Part shown: positions 17,638 to 25,493 of the stretch, one piece after another | Layout: the number at the start of each line of letters is the position of its first letter | Position numbering within the stretch: the stretch's first letter is position 1 | Assembly (NCBI GenBank): GCA_052117325.1 | Contig: JBQKJJ010000013.1 | DNA from: CAG-964 sp902789345 | GTDB taxonomy: Bacteria > Bacillota > Clostridia > Oscillospirales > Acutalibacteraceae | DNA length: 64,000 bases | Reading direction: 5' to 3' (one strand) | Notes under the pieces: model-generated | Databases searched by the model: none | The model's input: only the letters and a program-made list of their open reading frames with translations | Told to the model about the DNA's origin: nothing | Made by a program: the position numbers and the translations under genes

Positions 17638-17705
17638 TGTAATTTCCTCCAAATCTAATAATGTAATGAATATAATAATACCGCTTGCTGTTTCTTACAG
17701 CAAAA

Positions 17706-18104
17706 TTAAATAAATGATTTTTCGACGCACTTTCTACACTTGCCGTGGAAAAAAACAGAGTGGTTTTTAACACTATGGCCTGTGTTAAGCGCTACCGAAT
17801 CATCAAGTTCTCTGTCATAAGGCAAATAGTCAAGGTCAATTACAGCCTCGCACTCGTCACATATAAAGTGCGCATGTAAAGATGTATCAGCGTCAAAGCG
17901 TTCTCTGCCGTTTACTGTGCCGATAGAAACTATTAGCCCCTGCTCTACAAACATAGCCATATTTCTGTACACTGTACCAAGACTAATGTTAGGGTATTTA
18001 TCTTTTAACTGCTGATAAACCCATTCAGCAGAAGGGTGAGTTTTGGTATTTCTAATAAGGATGTAAATAGCCTCTCTCTTTTCGCTAAAATTTTTCCTTG
18101 CCAT
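17706..18104 (-). CDS. perR: PerR-type peroxide-sensing Fur-family repressor
   Basis: A 132-residue Fur-family regulator with an N-terminal winged helix. The regulatory-metal ligands of B. subtilis PerR (H37, D85, H91, H93, D104) align without gaps to H23, D71, H77, H79 and D90. The structural zinc cysteines are C82, C85, C123 and C126. This supports PerR rather than Fur or Zur. It starts at ATG 18104 behind GGAGG. A palindromic operator lies directly in its promoter, implying autoregulation, and rubrerythrin follows 68 bases downstream. Confidence 0.88.
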   Translation of the reverse strand: MARKNFSEKREAIYILIRNTKTHPSAEWVYQQLKDKYPNISLGTVYRNMAMFVEQGLIVSIGTVNGRERFDADTSLHAHFICDECEAVIDLDYLPYDRELDDSVALNTGHSVKNHSVFFHGKCRKCVEKSFI

Positions 18105-18127
18105 ATTTCCTCCAACTTGATAACGAT

Positions 18128-18182
18128 AACGATAATGATTATCGTTTACATATATAATATCACAAATAAACTCACTTGTAAA
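18128..18182 (-). promoter_or_regulatory. perR promoter with Fur/PerR-type operator
   Basis: Reading the minus strand: TTTACA (18182-18177), 17-base spacer, TATTAT (18159-18154), followed at once by a perfect 9-1-9 palindrome AACGATAAT-C-ATTATCGTT (18128-18146) that would cover the transcription start. Extra GATAAC direct repeats flank it on the gene side (18118-18130). The palindrome resembles the 7-1-7 Fur-family box. Confidence 0.85.
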
Positions 18183-18266
18183 GGGTTTTATTTTAATTAA
18201 TCTGTAATTTTTTTAGTAATTATTTGTGAAATTTTCATAAAACCTAAAAAATCCCATATATATTTT

Positions 18267-19175
18267 ATGAAGTGGGTGTATGCTATGTATTTGAATTTTA
18301 GGATATCTAAATATTCGGTTGTTGCCGCCGTTTTAATAATCACTACAATATGCTTTTCTGTAATGTATTCGGGTTTTTATCCAAGTAATTCTCAAAGTGT
18401 AGCAAGCATAAGCAGTGAATCGGACACAAAGGGTGTAGAACTTCCTATAGTTATGTATCACAGTATGCTAAAGGATACAAAGCTTCAGGGACAATTTGTA
18501 ATAGATCCGGCTAAGTTTGAGGAGGATTTAAAATATTTAAATGATAACGGCTACACAACAATTACGGTTTCTGACCTTGTAGACTATGTATATAATAATA
18601 AGAAACTGCCTAAAAAGCCTATTATGCTTACATTTGACGACGGCTATTATAACAATTATTTGTATGCATATCCACTGCTGGAAAAATACAAATGCAAGGC
18701 GGTTATTTCCCCTATTGGTTATTATAGTGATCTGTACTCCAAAAGCACAGATACTCCCTCACCGTCCTACTCACACTGCACTTGGGAGCAGTTAAAAGAA
18801 ATGCAGAACAGCGGCTATGTTGAAATTCAAAATCACAGCTACAATATGCATTCTCAAAACGGAAGACTGGGTATAAAACAAAAGAAGGGCGAAAGCAGTG
18901 ACAAATATAAAGAAGTAATTACGCAGGATATTTCCAAAGCACAAAACACATTTAAAGAAAAGCTTGAATATACCCCACAGGCTTTTGTATACCCCTTTGG
19001 AGCATTAAGCGACAGCTCGGAGGAGGTTATAAAAGCCCTATCGTTCAAAGCATCATTTATTTGTCAGGAAAAAATAAATGTTATTACAAAAGATAAGGAT
19101 TCGCTGTATTTATTAGGCAGATTTATTCGCACAAACAAAATGACTACTAAAGAATTATTTAATAAATTTCAGTAA
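18267..19175 (+). CDS. secreted or membrane-anchored polysaccharide deacetylase (NodB domain)
   Basis: About 302 residues with an N-terminal membrane segment (VVAAVLIITTICFSVMYSGF, about 19-40) acting as a signal anchor. The NodB homology domain follows: LPIVMYHS, the metal/catalytic motif MLTFDDGYYNN, the histidine motif QNHSYNMHS and the VYPFG motif. Such enzymes remove acetyl groups from peptidoglycan or surface glycans. Start could be ATG 18267 or ATG 18285; neither ribosome site is strong. An amidase follows 19 bases downstream, suggesting a small cell-wall operon. Confidence 0.85.
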   Translation: MKWVYAMYLNFRISKYSVVAAVLIITTICFSVMYSGFYPSNSQSVASISSESDTKGVELPIVMYHSMLKDTKLQGQFVIDPAKFEEDLKYLNDNGYTTITVSDLVDYVYNNKKLPKKPIMLTFDDGYYNNYLYAYPLLEKYKCKAVISPIGYYSDLYSKSTDTPSPSYSHCTWEQLKEMQNSGYVEIQNHSYNMHSQNGRLGIKQKKGESSDKYKEVITQDISKAQNTFKEKLEYTPQAFVYPFGALSDSSEEVIKALSFKASFICQEKINVITKDKDSLYLLGRFIRTNKMTTKELFNKFQ

Positions 19176-19193
19176 ACAAAGGAGAAAACCACT

Positions 19194-19736
19194 ATGCCAT
19201 CAGTTTTTGTCAGTCCATCTTTACAGGAATACAATCCATATGTAGACGGAGGCAATGAGGAATACTATATGAATCTTATTGCCGACGAGCTAATACCCTA
19301 TTTAATAGCAAGCGGTATTACAGTAGGCAGAAACAGTCCTGAGCAAACCCTTTCTCAGGCAATAGCACAGTCAAACCAGGGAAACTACGACCTGCATTTA
19401 GCCATTCATTCCAATGCCGCACCGCCAAACCTGGCAGGAAAGCTAAAGGGTGCAGATGTTTATTACCATACTCAAAGTGTTCGCGGAAAAAGAGCGGCTA
19501 CCATTATAGCAGACAATTACAAAGCCATTTATCCGGACCCGAATAATGTACAGCTTATTCCCACTACCTCTTTGGCAGAGCTTAACCGTACCATTGCACC
19601 GGCGGTGCTTATAGAGGTTGCATATCATGACAATCCACAAGACGCCCAGTGGATAAGAGATAACATAGGCAATATTGCCCGTAATTTGGCCCTTTCGGTA
19701 ACTGAGTATTTGGGTGTACCGTTTAAAGAACCGTAA
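19194..19736 (+). CDS. N-acetylmuramoyl-L-alanine amidase-like protein (Amidase_3 fold)
   Basis: A 180-residue single domain with no signal peptide. It keeps the zinc Glu region (GGNEEYYMNLIADEL), the second zinc His (LAIHSNAAP, H72) and the catalytic Glu (AVLIEVAYHDN, about 141). The first zinc His, normally in a GHGG motif near the N-terminus, is replaced by SPSLQEYN. Related short amidase-like proteins with S-P-S-x-Q are known from clostridia and phages. Substrate, activity and export route are uncertain. It starts at ATG 19194 behind AAAGGAG. Confidence 0.75.
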   Translation: MPSVFVSPSLQEYNPYVDGGNEEYYMNLIADELIPYLIASGITVGRNSPEQTLSQAIAQSNQGNYDLHLAIHSNAAPPNLAGKLKGADVYYHTQSVRGKRAATIIADNYKAIYPDPNNVQLIPTTSLAELNRTIAPAVLIEVAYHDNPQDAQWIRDNIGNIARNLALSVTEYLGVPFKEP

Positions 19737-19790
19737 CCTAGGCACTTATACAGGCTTTTAATAATCTTATAAATACAATTTTATAGAAAT

Positions 19791-19829
19791 GCCTCCCTAA
19801 ACAGACCTAAAAATTCTGCTTAGGGAGGC
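19791..19829. terminator. hairpin between convergent genes
   Basis: GCCTCCCTAA and TTAGGGAGGC form a 10-bp stem (19791-19800 with 19820-19829) between convergent amidase and rarA genes. U-tracts are weak on both sides, so it is a probable bidirectional terminator. Confidence 0.6.
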
Positions 19830-19842
19830 ATAGTTTATATAT

Positions 19843-21111
19843 TTACTTTCCCTTAATTTTGTCCCAATAGGCTTTAAATGCCTGCTCGTTTTTATTGTCG
19901 CCGTATTTATAATACTCTCTGTCCTTTACTATATTAGGCAAATATTGCTGTTTAACATAGTGGTTAGGGTAGTCGTGAGGATATAAGTAAAATTGTCCTT
20001 TGTTTTGGTTGTCCTCACCGTCGTAGTGCATATTTTGCAGCTGTCTTGGAATGTCACCTACTAATCCCTTATTTATATCTGTTGTAGCGGCATTTATGGC
20101 ATTGTAGGCAGAGTTGCTTTTAGGTGCATTGCATACCATTATTACAGCGTCGGCAAGGGGTATGCGTGCCTCCGGCATACCAACCTGCAGTGCTATGTCA
20201 ACGCAGGACTTAACTATAGGAATAATTTGTGGATATGCCAGTCCTACATCTTCACAGGCGCATACAAGCAGTCGCCGGCAGGCAGACGGCAGGTCGCCGC
20301 CCTCTAACAGCCTTGCCAAATAATATACAGCTGCATTTGGGTCAGAGCCACGCATAGACTTTTGCAATGCGGACATTGCGTCGTAATGCTGATCTCCGTC
20401 TTTGTCGTATCTCATAGCACTGCGTTGTGTAAGCTGCATTGCTGTTTCAAGAGTAATATTTCTTACGCCGTCTGTAGGCATAGTTGCTATTGTACAAAGC
20501 TCTACTGCGTTTAATGCTTTTCGTACATCTCCTCCGCAGGCTGTTGAAATATATTTTACCGCATCGTCATGGGCATTTATTTTTATCTGTTCATCGTCAG
20601 CAATAAGCTCAAATCCACGCCGCACAGCTTTTTCAACCTCGGCGCTGTCAACGGTTTTAAATTCAAAAACAGTACAACGGCTTAGTATAGCGTTATATAC
20701 ATAAAAGTAAGGATTTTCTGTAGTAGAAGCTATAAGGGTTATACTTCCGTTTTCTAAGTATTCCAACAGTGTTTGCTGTTGTTTTTTGTTAAAATACTGA
20801 ATTTCGTCCAGATACAGCAGTATTCCGTTCATTCCGCCAAAGGTGTCAAGCTCTGACACCAACTGTTTAATATCTGCTGTAGAGGCTGTAGTGCCGTTTA
20901 GCTTTTTTAACAGCTTATTTGTGCGTTTAGCTATGTACGACGCCACAGTGCTTTTGCCTACACCCGAGGGGCCGTAGAATATCATATTTGGCACATCTTC
21001 TGCATTTTCAATTATATTCCGCAGTGGCTTGCCTACTGCAAGCAGATGCTTTTGCCCTACAATTTCGTCAAGTGACTGTGGGCGTATTCTGTCAGCCAAC
21101 GGCTTTTTCAT
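19843..21111 (-). CDS. rarA: replication-associated recombination protein RarA (MgsA)
   Basis: About 422 residues from ATG 21111, with AAGGAG 8 bases upstream; the longer frame to 21153 adds an unlike leader. Clamp-loader-type AAA+ ATPase acting at stalled forks. Walker A is GPSGVGKS (47-54), Walker B LYLDEIQYFNKKQQ, followed by sensor motif ASTTENPYF. The C-terminal helical tetramerization domain (MLLCACEDVGLAYP-like region, then YPHDYPNHYVKQQYLP) is complete. Confidence 0.92.
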   Translation of the reverse strand: MKKPLADRIRPQSLDEIVGQKHLLAVGKPLRNIIENAEDVPNMIFYGPSGVGKSTVASYIAKRTNKLLKKLNGTTASTADIKQLVSELDTFGGMNGILLYLDEIQYFNKKQQQTLLEYLENGSITLIASTTENPYFYVYNAILSRCTVFEFKTVDSAEVEKAVRRGFELIADDEQIKINAHDDAVKYISTACGGDVRKALNAVELCTIATMPTDGVRNITLETAMQLTQRSAMRYDKDGDQHYDAMSALQKSMRGSDPNAAVYYLARLLEGGDLPSACRRLLVCACEDVGLAYPQIIPIVKSCVDIALQVGMPEARIPLADAVIMVCNAPKSNSAYNAINAATTDINKGLVGDIPRQLQNMHYDGEDNQNKGQFYLYPHDYPNHYVKQQYLPNIVKDREYYKYGDNKNEQAFKAYWDKIKGK

Positions 21112-21141
21112 AACTATTCTCCTTATATATTTAGTAAGAAA

Positions 21142-21169
21142 AGAGGTAAACACAGCTGTGCCTACCTCT
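21142..21169 (-). terminator. terminator after glyA
   Basis: On the minus strand AGAGGTA...TACCTCT encloses the self-complementary CACAGCTGTG, followed by TTTTCTTAC. It lies between glyA and rarA, suggesting that rarA is partly uncoupled from glyA. Confidence 0.65.
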
Positions 21170-21194
21170 AAGTTTTTTATTTAATAAATAAGAC

Positions 21195-22448
21195 TTATTC
21201 GTACAAAGGATATTTTTTGCAAATCTCTGTAACGCCTGCACGAACAGCTTCAGCGTTTCCTTCAAAGTCGTTAATAACCATTGAAATATACTCTGCAACC
21301 TTGTCCAAATCCTCTTCAACAAGACCTCTTGTTGTAACTGCCGCTGTACCCATACGAATACCGCTTGTAACAAATGGGCTGCGTGGCTCGTTTGGAACAG
21401 TGTTTTTATTAACTGTTATGTAAACCTCGTCAAGCATATGCTCAAGCTCCTTACCGGTTAGCTCTGTGTCACGCAGGTCAAGCAGCATAACATGATTGTC
21501 TGTACCGCCGCTTACAAGCTTGTGGCCTCTCTTAAGTAGACCGTCAGCTAATGCCTTACAGTTTTTAACAATTTGCTGACCATAAGCCTTAAACTCCGGC
21601 TTTAGTGCTTCACCAAAGCAAACAGCCTTAGCAGCTATTGTGTGCATTAGAGGACCGCCCTGTGTGCCTGGGAATATAGCCTTGTCTATTTGCTTAGCGT
21701 ATTCCTCGTTGCAAAGAATAAGTCCGCCTCTTGGACCTCTTAGTGTTTTGTGGGTAGTTGTTGTTACAAACTGTGCATACTCAACAGGATTAGGGTGAAC
21801 ACCTGCGGCAACCAAACCGGCTATGTGCGCCATATCTACCATTAGGTAAGCACCAACCTCGTCTGCAATTTCTCTGAATTTCTTAAAATCAATAATTCTA
21901 GGATAAGCGCTTGCGCCGCAAACAATCATCTTTGGCTTGCATTCCTTGGCAATTTCAAGAACCTTATCATAGTTAATAAGGTGTGTTTCAGGGTCAACTC
22001 CGTAAGGTACAAAGTTAAAGTAGCTGCCTGACATATTTACAGGTGAACCGTGTGTAAGATGGCCGCCCTCGTTAAGGTTCATACCCATTACAGTGTCACC
22101 CGGCTTTAGCATTGCAAAGTAAACAGCCATATTAGCCTGAGCACCTGAGTGAGGCTGTACATTTGCGTGTTCAGCACCAAAAAGCTCGCAAGCTCTTTTT
22201 CTTGCAATTTCTTCTACAACATCTACACACTGGCAGCCGCCGTAGTAACGCTTGCCCGGGTAGCCCTCGGCATATTTATTTGTAAGAACACTTCCAATTG
22301 CCGCCATAACAGCAGGTGAAACTATATTTTCAGAAGCAATCAGCTCCAGGTTTCTTCTTTGTCTTTTTAACTCATCGTTCATTGCGTCAGCAACGGCCTT
22401 GTCATATTCGCCTACAAAGCCTATTGTATCAAGCATATCCTTATACAT
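21195..22448 (-). CDS. glyA: serine hydroxymethyltransferase
   Basis: A 417-residue PLP enzyme converting serine and tetrahydrofolate to glycine and 5,10-methylene-THF. The PLP lysine is in VTTTTHKTLRGPRGG. The N-terminal ELIASENIVSPAV and GYPGKRYYGGC are strict family signatures. ATG 22448 is preferred over TTG 22454 because AAGGAG is 9 bases from it. It has its own promoter and terminator. Confidence 0.97.
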   Translation of the reverse strand: MYKDMLDTIGFVGEYDKAVADAMNDELKRQRRNLELIASENIVSPAVMAAIGSVLTNKYAEGYPGKRYYGGCQCVDVVEEIARKRACELFGAEHANVQPHSGAQANMAVYFAMLKPGDTVMGMNLNEGGHLTHGSPVNMSGSYFNFVPYGVDPETHLINYDKVLEIAKECKPKMIVCGASAYPRIIDFKKFREIADEVGAYLMVDMAHIAGLVAAGVHPNPVEYAQFVTTTTHKTLRGPRGGLILCNEEYAKQIDKAIFPGTQGGPLMHTIAAKAVCFGEALKPEFKAYGQQIVKNCKALADGLLKRGHKLVSGGTDNHVMLLDLRDTELTGKELEHMLDEVYITVNKNTVPNEPRSPFVTSGIRMGTAAVTTRGLVEEDLDKVAEYISMVINDFEGNAEAVRAGVTEICKKYPLYE

Positions 22449-22498
22449 AGTCAACTTCTCCTTAAAATAATCTTGAGCAAAAGCTCCACTTTAACCCT

Positions 22499-22527
22499 AT
22501 TATATAGTAAAGTGCTAAATAATTCAA
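22499..22527 (-). promoter_or_regulatory. promoter for glyA
   Basis: Minus strand TTGAAT (22527-22522), 17-base spacer, TATAAT (22504-22499). The leader of roughly 45 bases contains a small GAGCTTTTGCTC hairpin. Confidence 0.8.
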
Positions 22528-22712
22528 GTTTATTTTAGGCACTTATTTACTGTTGTTGAAAAAATATGGAGAATTTTTTGTAATAAACGCCGCCAATGCT
22601 GTACAAATTTTTAAGGAAACTCCACTTGCTGAAAAGTGTTGATAACAAAAGCAATTCCTTTTTTATACTCTGTATAACTTTTTATAATTTTTTGGTATTA
22701 ACATATAAAAAA

Positions 22713-22740
22713 CAGGCAACAGTAGATTACTGCCGCCTGT
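22713..22740 (-). terminator. terminator after lipoprotein gene
   Basis: On the minus strand CAGGC...GCCTG with an inner CAGTA/TACTG helix and a 2-base internal mismatch, followed by TTTTTTATATG. Confidence 0.75.
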
Positions 22741-22774
22741 ATATAGCTTAGGGTTAAATCGTAAAATTTACAGC

Positions 22775-23302
22775 TTACTTTGCTGAATTTACAACCTTCA
22801 TAACATCATCTTTTCTTTTAGCATTAGTGCTGTCGTCCTCTTTGCCTGTTGTAGACTTAGGGTCAGGGTAAATTAAGAGATACTTGCCGTTGTCTGACAT
22901 ATAACAGTATGAAACTGTTCTGCCAAACAGGTCAAATGTACCGTTCTTCTTTACGCTGTCAATAACATTCTTTGCTGTGTCAGAGCTTGTGTCCTCATAC
23001 TGGTAAACCTCAAGTGAAAAGCTGGAGCCGTTTACCTCTACTTTGTCAACTCTGTAACCCTCTTTTGCACCAATAAGCTCTGCATTTGTTTTTACACAGT
23101 TGTTTGCGTTATCTTCTGAAATGTATTTTTTGTTTAAAAGGTCTTTCAAAATTTTCTGTACGCCTGCGTCACTTTTAAACTCGCTTACTTTTACCTTGTT
23201 TTCGTTTGGAACTGTTGCTGTTTGCATACCGCAGCCTGCAAATGAAACTACTGCAACTACAGCCAAAGTAAGTGCTGTAAGCTTTTTAAGTAAGTTTTTC
23301 AT
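22775..23302 (-). CDS. putative lipoprotein, unknown function
   Basis: A 175-residue exported protein. The lipobox is VVSFAGC (Cys near 24) after a Lys-rich, hydrophobic signal. The mature protein alternates charged and beta-prone stretches (KVEVNGSSFSLEVYQY, GRTVSYCYMSDNGKYLLIYPD) and ends in a Lys/Asp-rich tail. It looks like a small compact extracellular domain. No family recognised. It starts at ATG 23302 with GAGG upstream and is monocistronic. Confidence 0.75.
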   Translation of the reverse strand: MKNLLKKLTALTLAVVAVVSFAGCGMQTATVPNENKVKVSEFKSDAGVQKILKDLLNKKYISEDNANNCVKTNAELIGAKEGYRVDKVEVNGSSFSLEVYQYEDTSSDTAKNVIDSVKKNGTFDLFGRTVSYCYMSDNGKYLLIYPDPKSTTGKEDDSTNAKRKDDVMKVVNSAK

Positions 23303-23406
23303 ATATAAAAACCTCGCTTCTTAAATTCTTTTCTTTACCATAAGTGCTATTATACCCTATTTATGTAATCAATTCAAGTAACTGCAAAGAATAATTCATA
23401 AAAACA

Positions 23407-23437
23407 AAAATCCCTCTGTTTTAGTATAACAGAGGGG
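23407..23437 (-). terminator. terminator after fumarase operon
   Basis: Minus strand TCCCCTCTGTT and AACAGAGGGA pair over about 10 bp, followed by TTTTTGTTTTT. Confidence 0.9.
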
Positions 23438-23444
23438 AAAATTC

Positions 23445-23993
23445 TTATTCTATGCAGTATTTTTTAGGCTCGGTTTCGTATATGTTGTTGCCTTTACAGT
23501 CTATAACAACTATGCACGGGAAATCCTCAACAGTATATCTTCTTATTGACTCGGTGCCTAGGTCGTCATAGCATATAAGCTCGTCTGACTTTATGCTTTT
23601 TGATATAAGTGCCGCTGCACCGCCTATAGCCGCAAAGTAAATACCATGGTTTCTGACTATTGCGTCTATAACCTCCTGGTTTCTTGCGCCCTTGCCTATC
23701 ATGCCTTTCAATCCCATATCAAGCAGAGTAGGTGCATACTTGTCCATTCTGTAGCTGGAGGTAGGTCCTGCCGGTCCTACGGCGTGTCCCGGCTTTGCCG
23801 GTGCCGGCCCTACATAATATATTATCTCACCATTTATATCAACAGGAAAATCCTCGCCTTTTTGTGCAAGCTCATATAGTCTTTTGTGTGCGGCATCTCT
23901 GCCGGTTATCATAGTACCTGTCAGCAGTACACTGTCCCCTGCTTTAAGATTTTCTATATCCTCATCTGTAATGGGTAAATTTATTTTCTTCAT
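23445..23993 (-). CDS. fumarate hydratase class I, beta subunit
   Basis: About 182 residues from ATG 23993, with AAGGAG at good spacing. It matches the C-terminal (beta) half of class I fumarase/L-tartrate dehydratase: LLTGTMITGRDAAHKR, VGPAPAKPGHAVGPAGPTSSYRMD and GMIGKGARN. It forms an oxygen-sensitive [4Fe-4S] hydratase with the alpha subunit encoded 12 bases upstream. The longer frame overlapping the alpha gene is not credible. L-tartrate dehydratase is the alternative substrate, but fumarase is the usual role in Clostridia. Confidence 0.9.
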   Translation of the reverse strand: MKKINLPITDEDIENLKAGDSVLLTGTMITGRDAAHKRLYELAQKGEDFPVDINGEIIYYVGPAPAKPGHAVGPAGPTSSYRMDKYAPTLLDMGLKGMIGKGARNQEVIDAIVRNHGIYFAAIGGAAALISKSIKSDELICYDDLGTESIRRYTVEDFPCIVVIDCKGNNIYETEPKKYCIE

Positions 23994-24004
23994 AGCTTTC
24001 TCCT

Positions 24005-24856
24005 TTATATAGCGGCTGTTTTGTGCCTTGCAGCGTGACAGCAAATGTTTACTGCTACAGGCATACCGGCAATGTGTGTAGGGTATGTTTCTATATTTAC
24101 TCCCAGTGCAGTAGTAGTTCCGCCCAGTCCGGCAGGGCCAAATCCCATTTTATTAATTCTATCCAACAGCTGTTGTTCCATTTCAGCGTATCTTGGGTCA
24201 GGGTTGCTGGTTTCTATTGACCTAAAAGTAGCTTTCTTAGCCAGTTGCGCCGCCTTTTCAAATGTACCGCCTATTCCTACACCAACTACCATTGGCGGAC
24301 ATGGGTTAGGTCCGGCCTTTCTTACGGTGTCCAGTACAAAATCTATAACGCCCTCGGCACCGTATGACGGTGTAAGCATTTTAATTGCAGACATATTTTC
24401 ACTGCCAAAGCCTTTGCCGCCGGCTGTAATTACAATTTTCTCACCCGGTACTATTTCTGTATGAATAATTGCAGGTGTATTGTCCCTGGTGTTAATTCTG
24501 TCAAAAACCGGGTCGTTTACAACCGATTTTCTCAAATAGCCCTCTTTGTAGGCCTGCCTTACACCCTCTGTAACGGCATTCTTAAAGCTGCCGCCGTCTA
24601 TAACCACTTTGTCGCCATACTGTACAAAAAGTACAACCATACCGGTGTCCTGACACAGCGGAACCTGTTCATCGTGCGCTATTTTATTATTTTCAATAAG
24701 CTGACACAGTACCTGTCTGCCTACCTCCGATTTCTCGGTTTCTTTTGCTTTTTCCAAGGCGTTTGTAATATCGCTACCTATATTATAGTTGCAGTCCATT
24801 AAAAGTTCTTTTACTGTCTCCGTAATTTTTTCTGCCTTAATTACTCTAAAGTCCAT
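24005..24856 (-). CDS. fumarate hydratase class I, alpha subunit
   Basis: A 283-residue cluster-bearing subunit interconverting fumarate and malate. Three cysteines suited to the [4Fe-4S] cluster are visible: VPLCQDTG, GPNPCPP and NICCHAARH. GKGFGSENMS and GGTTTALG are also family motifs. It starts at ATG 24856 behind AAAGAGGGC. The pair forms a two-gene operon. With citrate synthase at 48.7 kb it suggests a partial TCA pathway. Confidence 0.92.
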   Translation of the reverse strand: MDFRVIKAEKITETVKELLMDCNYNIGSDITNALEKAKETEKSEVGRQVLCQLIENNKIAHDEQVPLCQDTGMVVLFVQYGDKVVIDGGSFKNAVTEGVRQAYKEGYLRKSVVNDPVFDRINTRDNTPAIIHTEIVPGEKIVITAGGKGFGSENMSAIKMLTPSYGAEGVIDFVLDTVRKAGPNPCPPMVVGVGIGGTFEKAAQLAKKATFRSIETSNPDPRYAEMEQQLLDRINKMGFGPAGLGGTTTALGVNIETYPTHIAGMPVAVNICCHAARHKTAAI

Positions 24857-25355
24857 CCCTTTGCCCTCTTTATAAAAATATCTATTATAGGTAATTATAG
24901 TTTATAAACGGTTATATTTCAAGTAACGCAAGTGAATAATTGGAAACTTTATGTCAAATATATACAGTACAGGAATATTAATTCACATTTTCTAAAGAAC
25001 ATTAAAGCGGTCACAAAAATAAATAAATCAGCTGCTGTATTGCTTCGTTTTTGTGTTTCAATTATAGGAGTTTGAATGCAGCGTAAGACATATGACGAAA
25101 ATGCAATTTTAAATATTATAATTAGTCTGATTGTTACAAAATAACCCTTAAATCTTTATATGAATATCTTTTAATACAGGTTTGTAACATTTGTAACCAC
25201 TGTGTAATTAAGTTTTTGCACATTGCACAGTTTTTTAACCTTTGAACAAATGTTTTAGAGGCGAGAATTGGCTTTTTAAAGGGATTTTTTAATGAATTTC
25301 CCACATTTGCAAATATTTGTTTGGCGTTTTGCACAAAAAAATAATTTCAAATTAT
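24857..25355. other. intergenic region, AT-rich, no clear gene
   Basis: About 500 bases between the fumarase and the G5/3D gene. A possible 22-codon plus-strand frame (25076-25144) has AGGAG five bases before its ATG. The minus strand has an open frame over 25134-25334 without a good ribosome site. Neither is recognisable. I see no structured RNA I can name. Confidence 0.4.
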
Positions 25356-25383
25356 TTGACATATCTAAGAATGCTGTTATAAT
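25356..25383 (+). promoter_or_regulatory. consensus promoter for G5/3D cell-wall gene
   Basis: TTGACA (25356-25361), 16-base spacer and TATAAT (25378-25383), with an extended TGT before the -10. The leader is about 105 bases. Related genes often carry a c-di-AMP (ydaO) riboswitch, but this leader looks too short and lacks the clear consensus. Confidence 0.85.
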
Positions 25384-25493
25384 GCAGCCTAAGGAACCAA
25401 AATAGCAGACTTATACTTCTAAGCAGGTAAAATTTATTTTTATTATGTTACGCTTGGGGGTAAATTCAAAACAGATAAGGAGTTCTTTAATTT

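Noticed and set aside
25175..25205. WalR-type box (TGTAAC repeats)
   Set aside because: The two TGTAAC are 9 bases apart, not the 11-base period expected for WalR.
25384..25493. c-di-AMP (ydaO) riboswitch before the G5/3D gene
   Set aside because: Genes of this type often have one and a GGGGGTAAATTC segment is present, but the leader is only about 105 bases and the paired conserved blocks could not be found.
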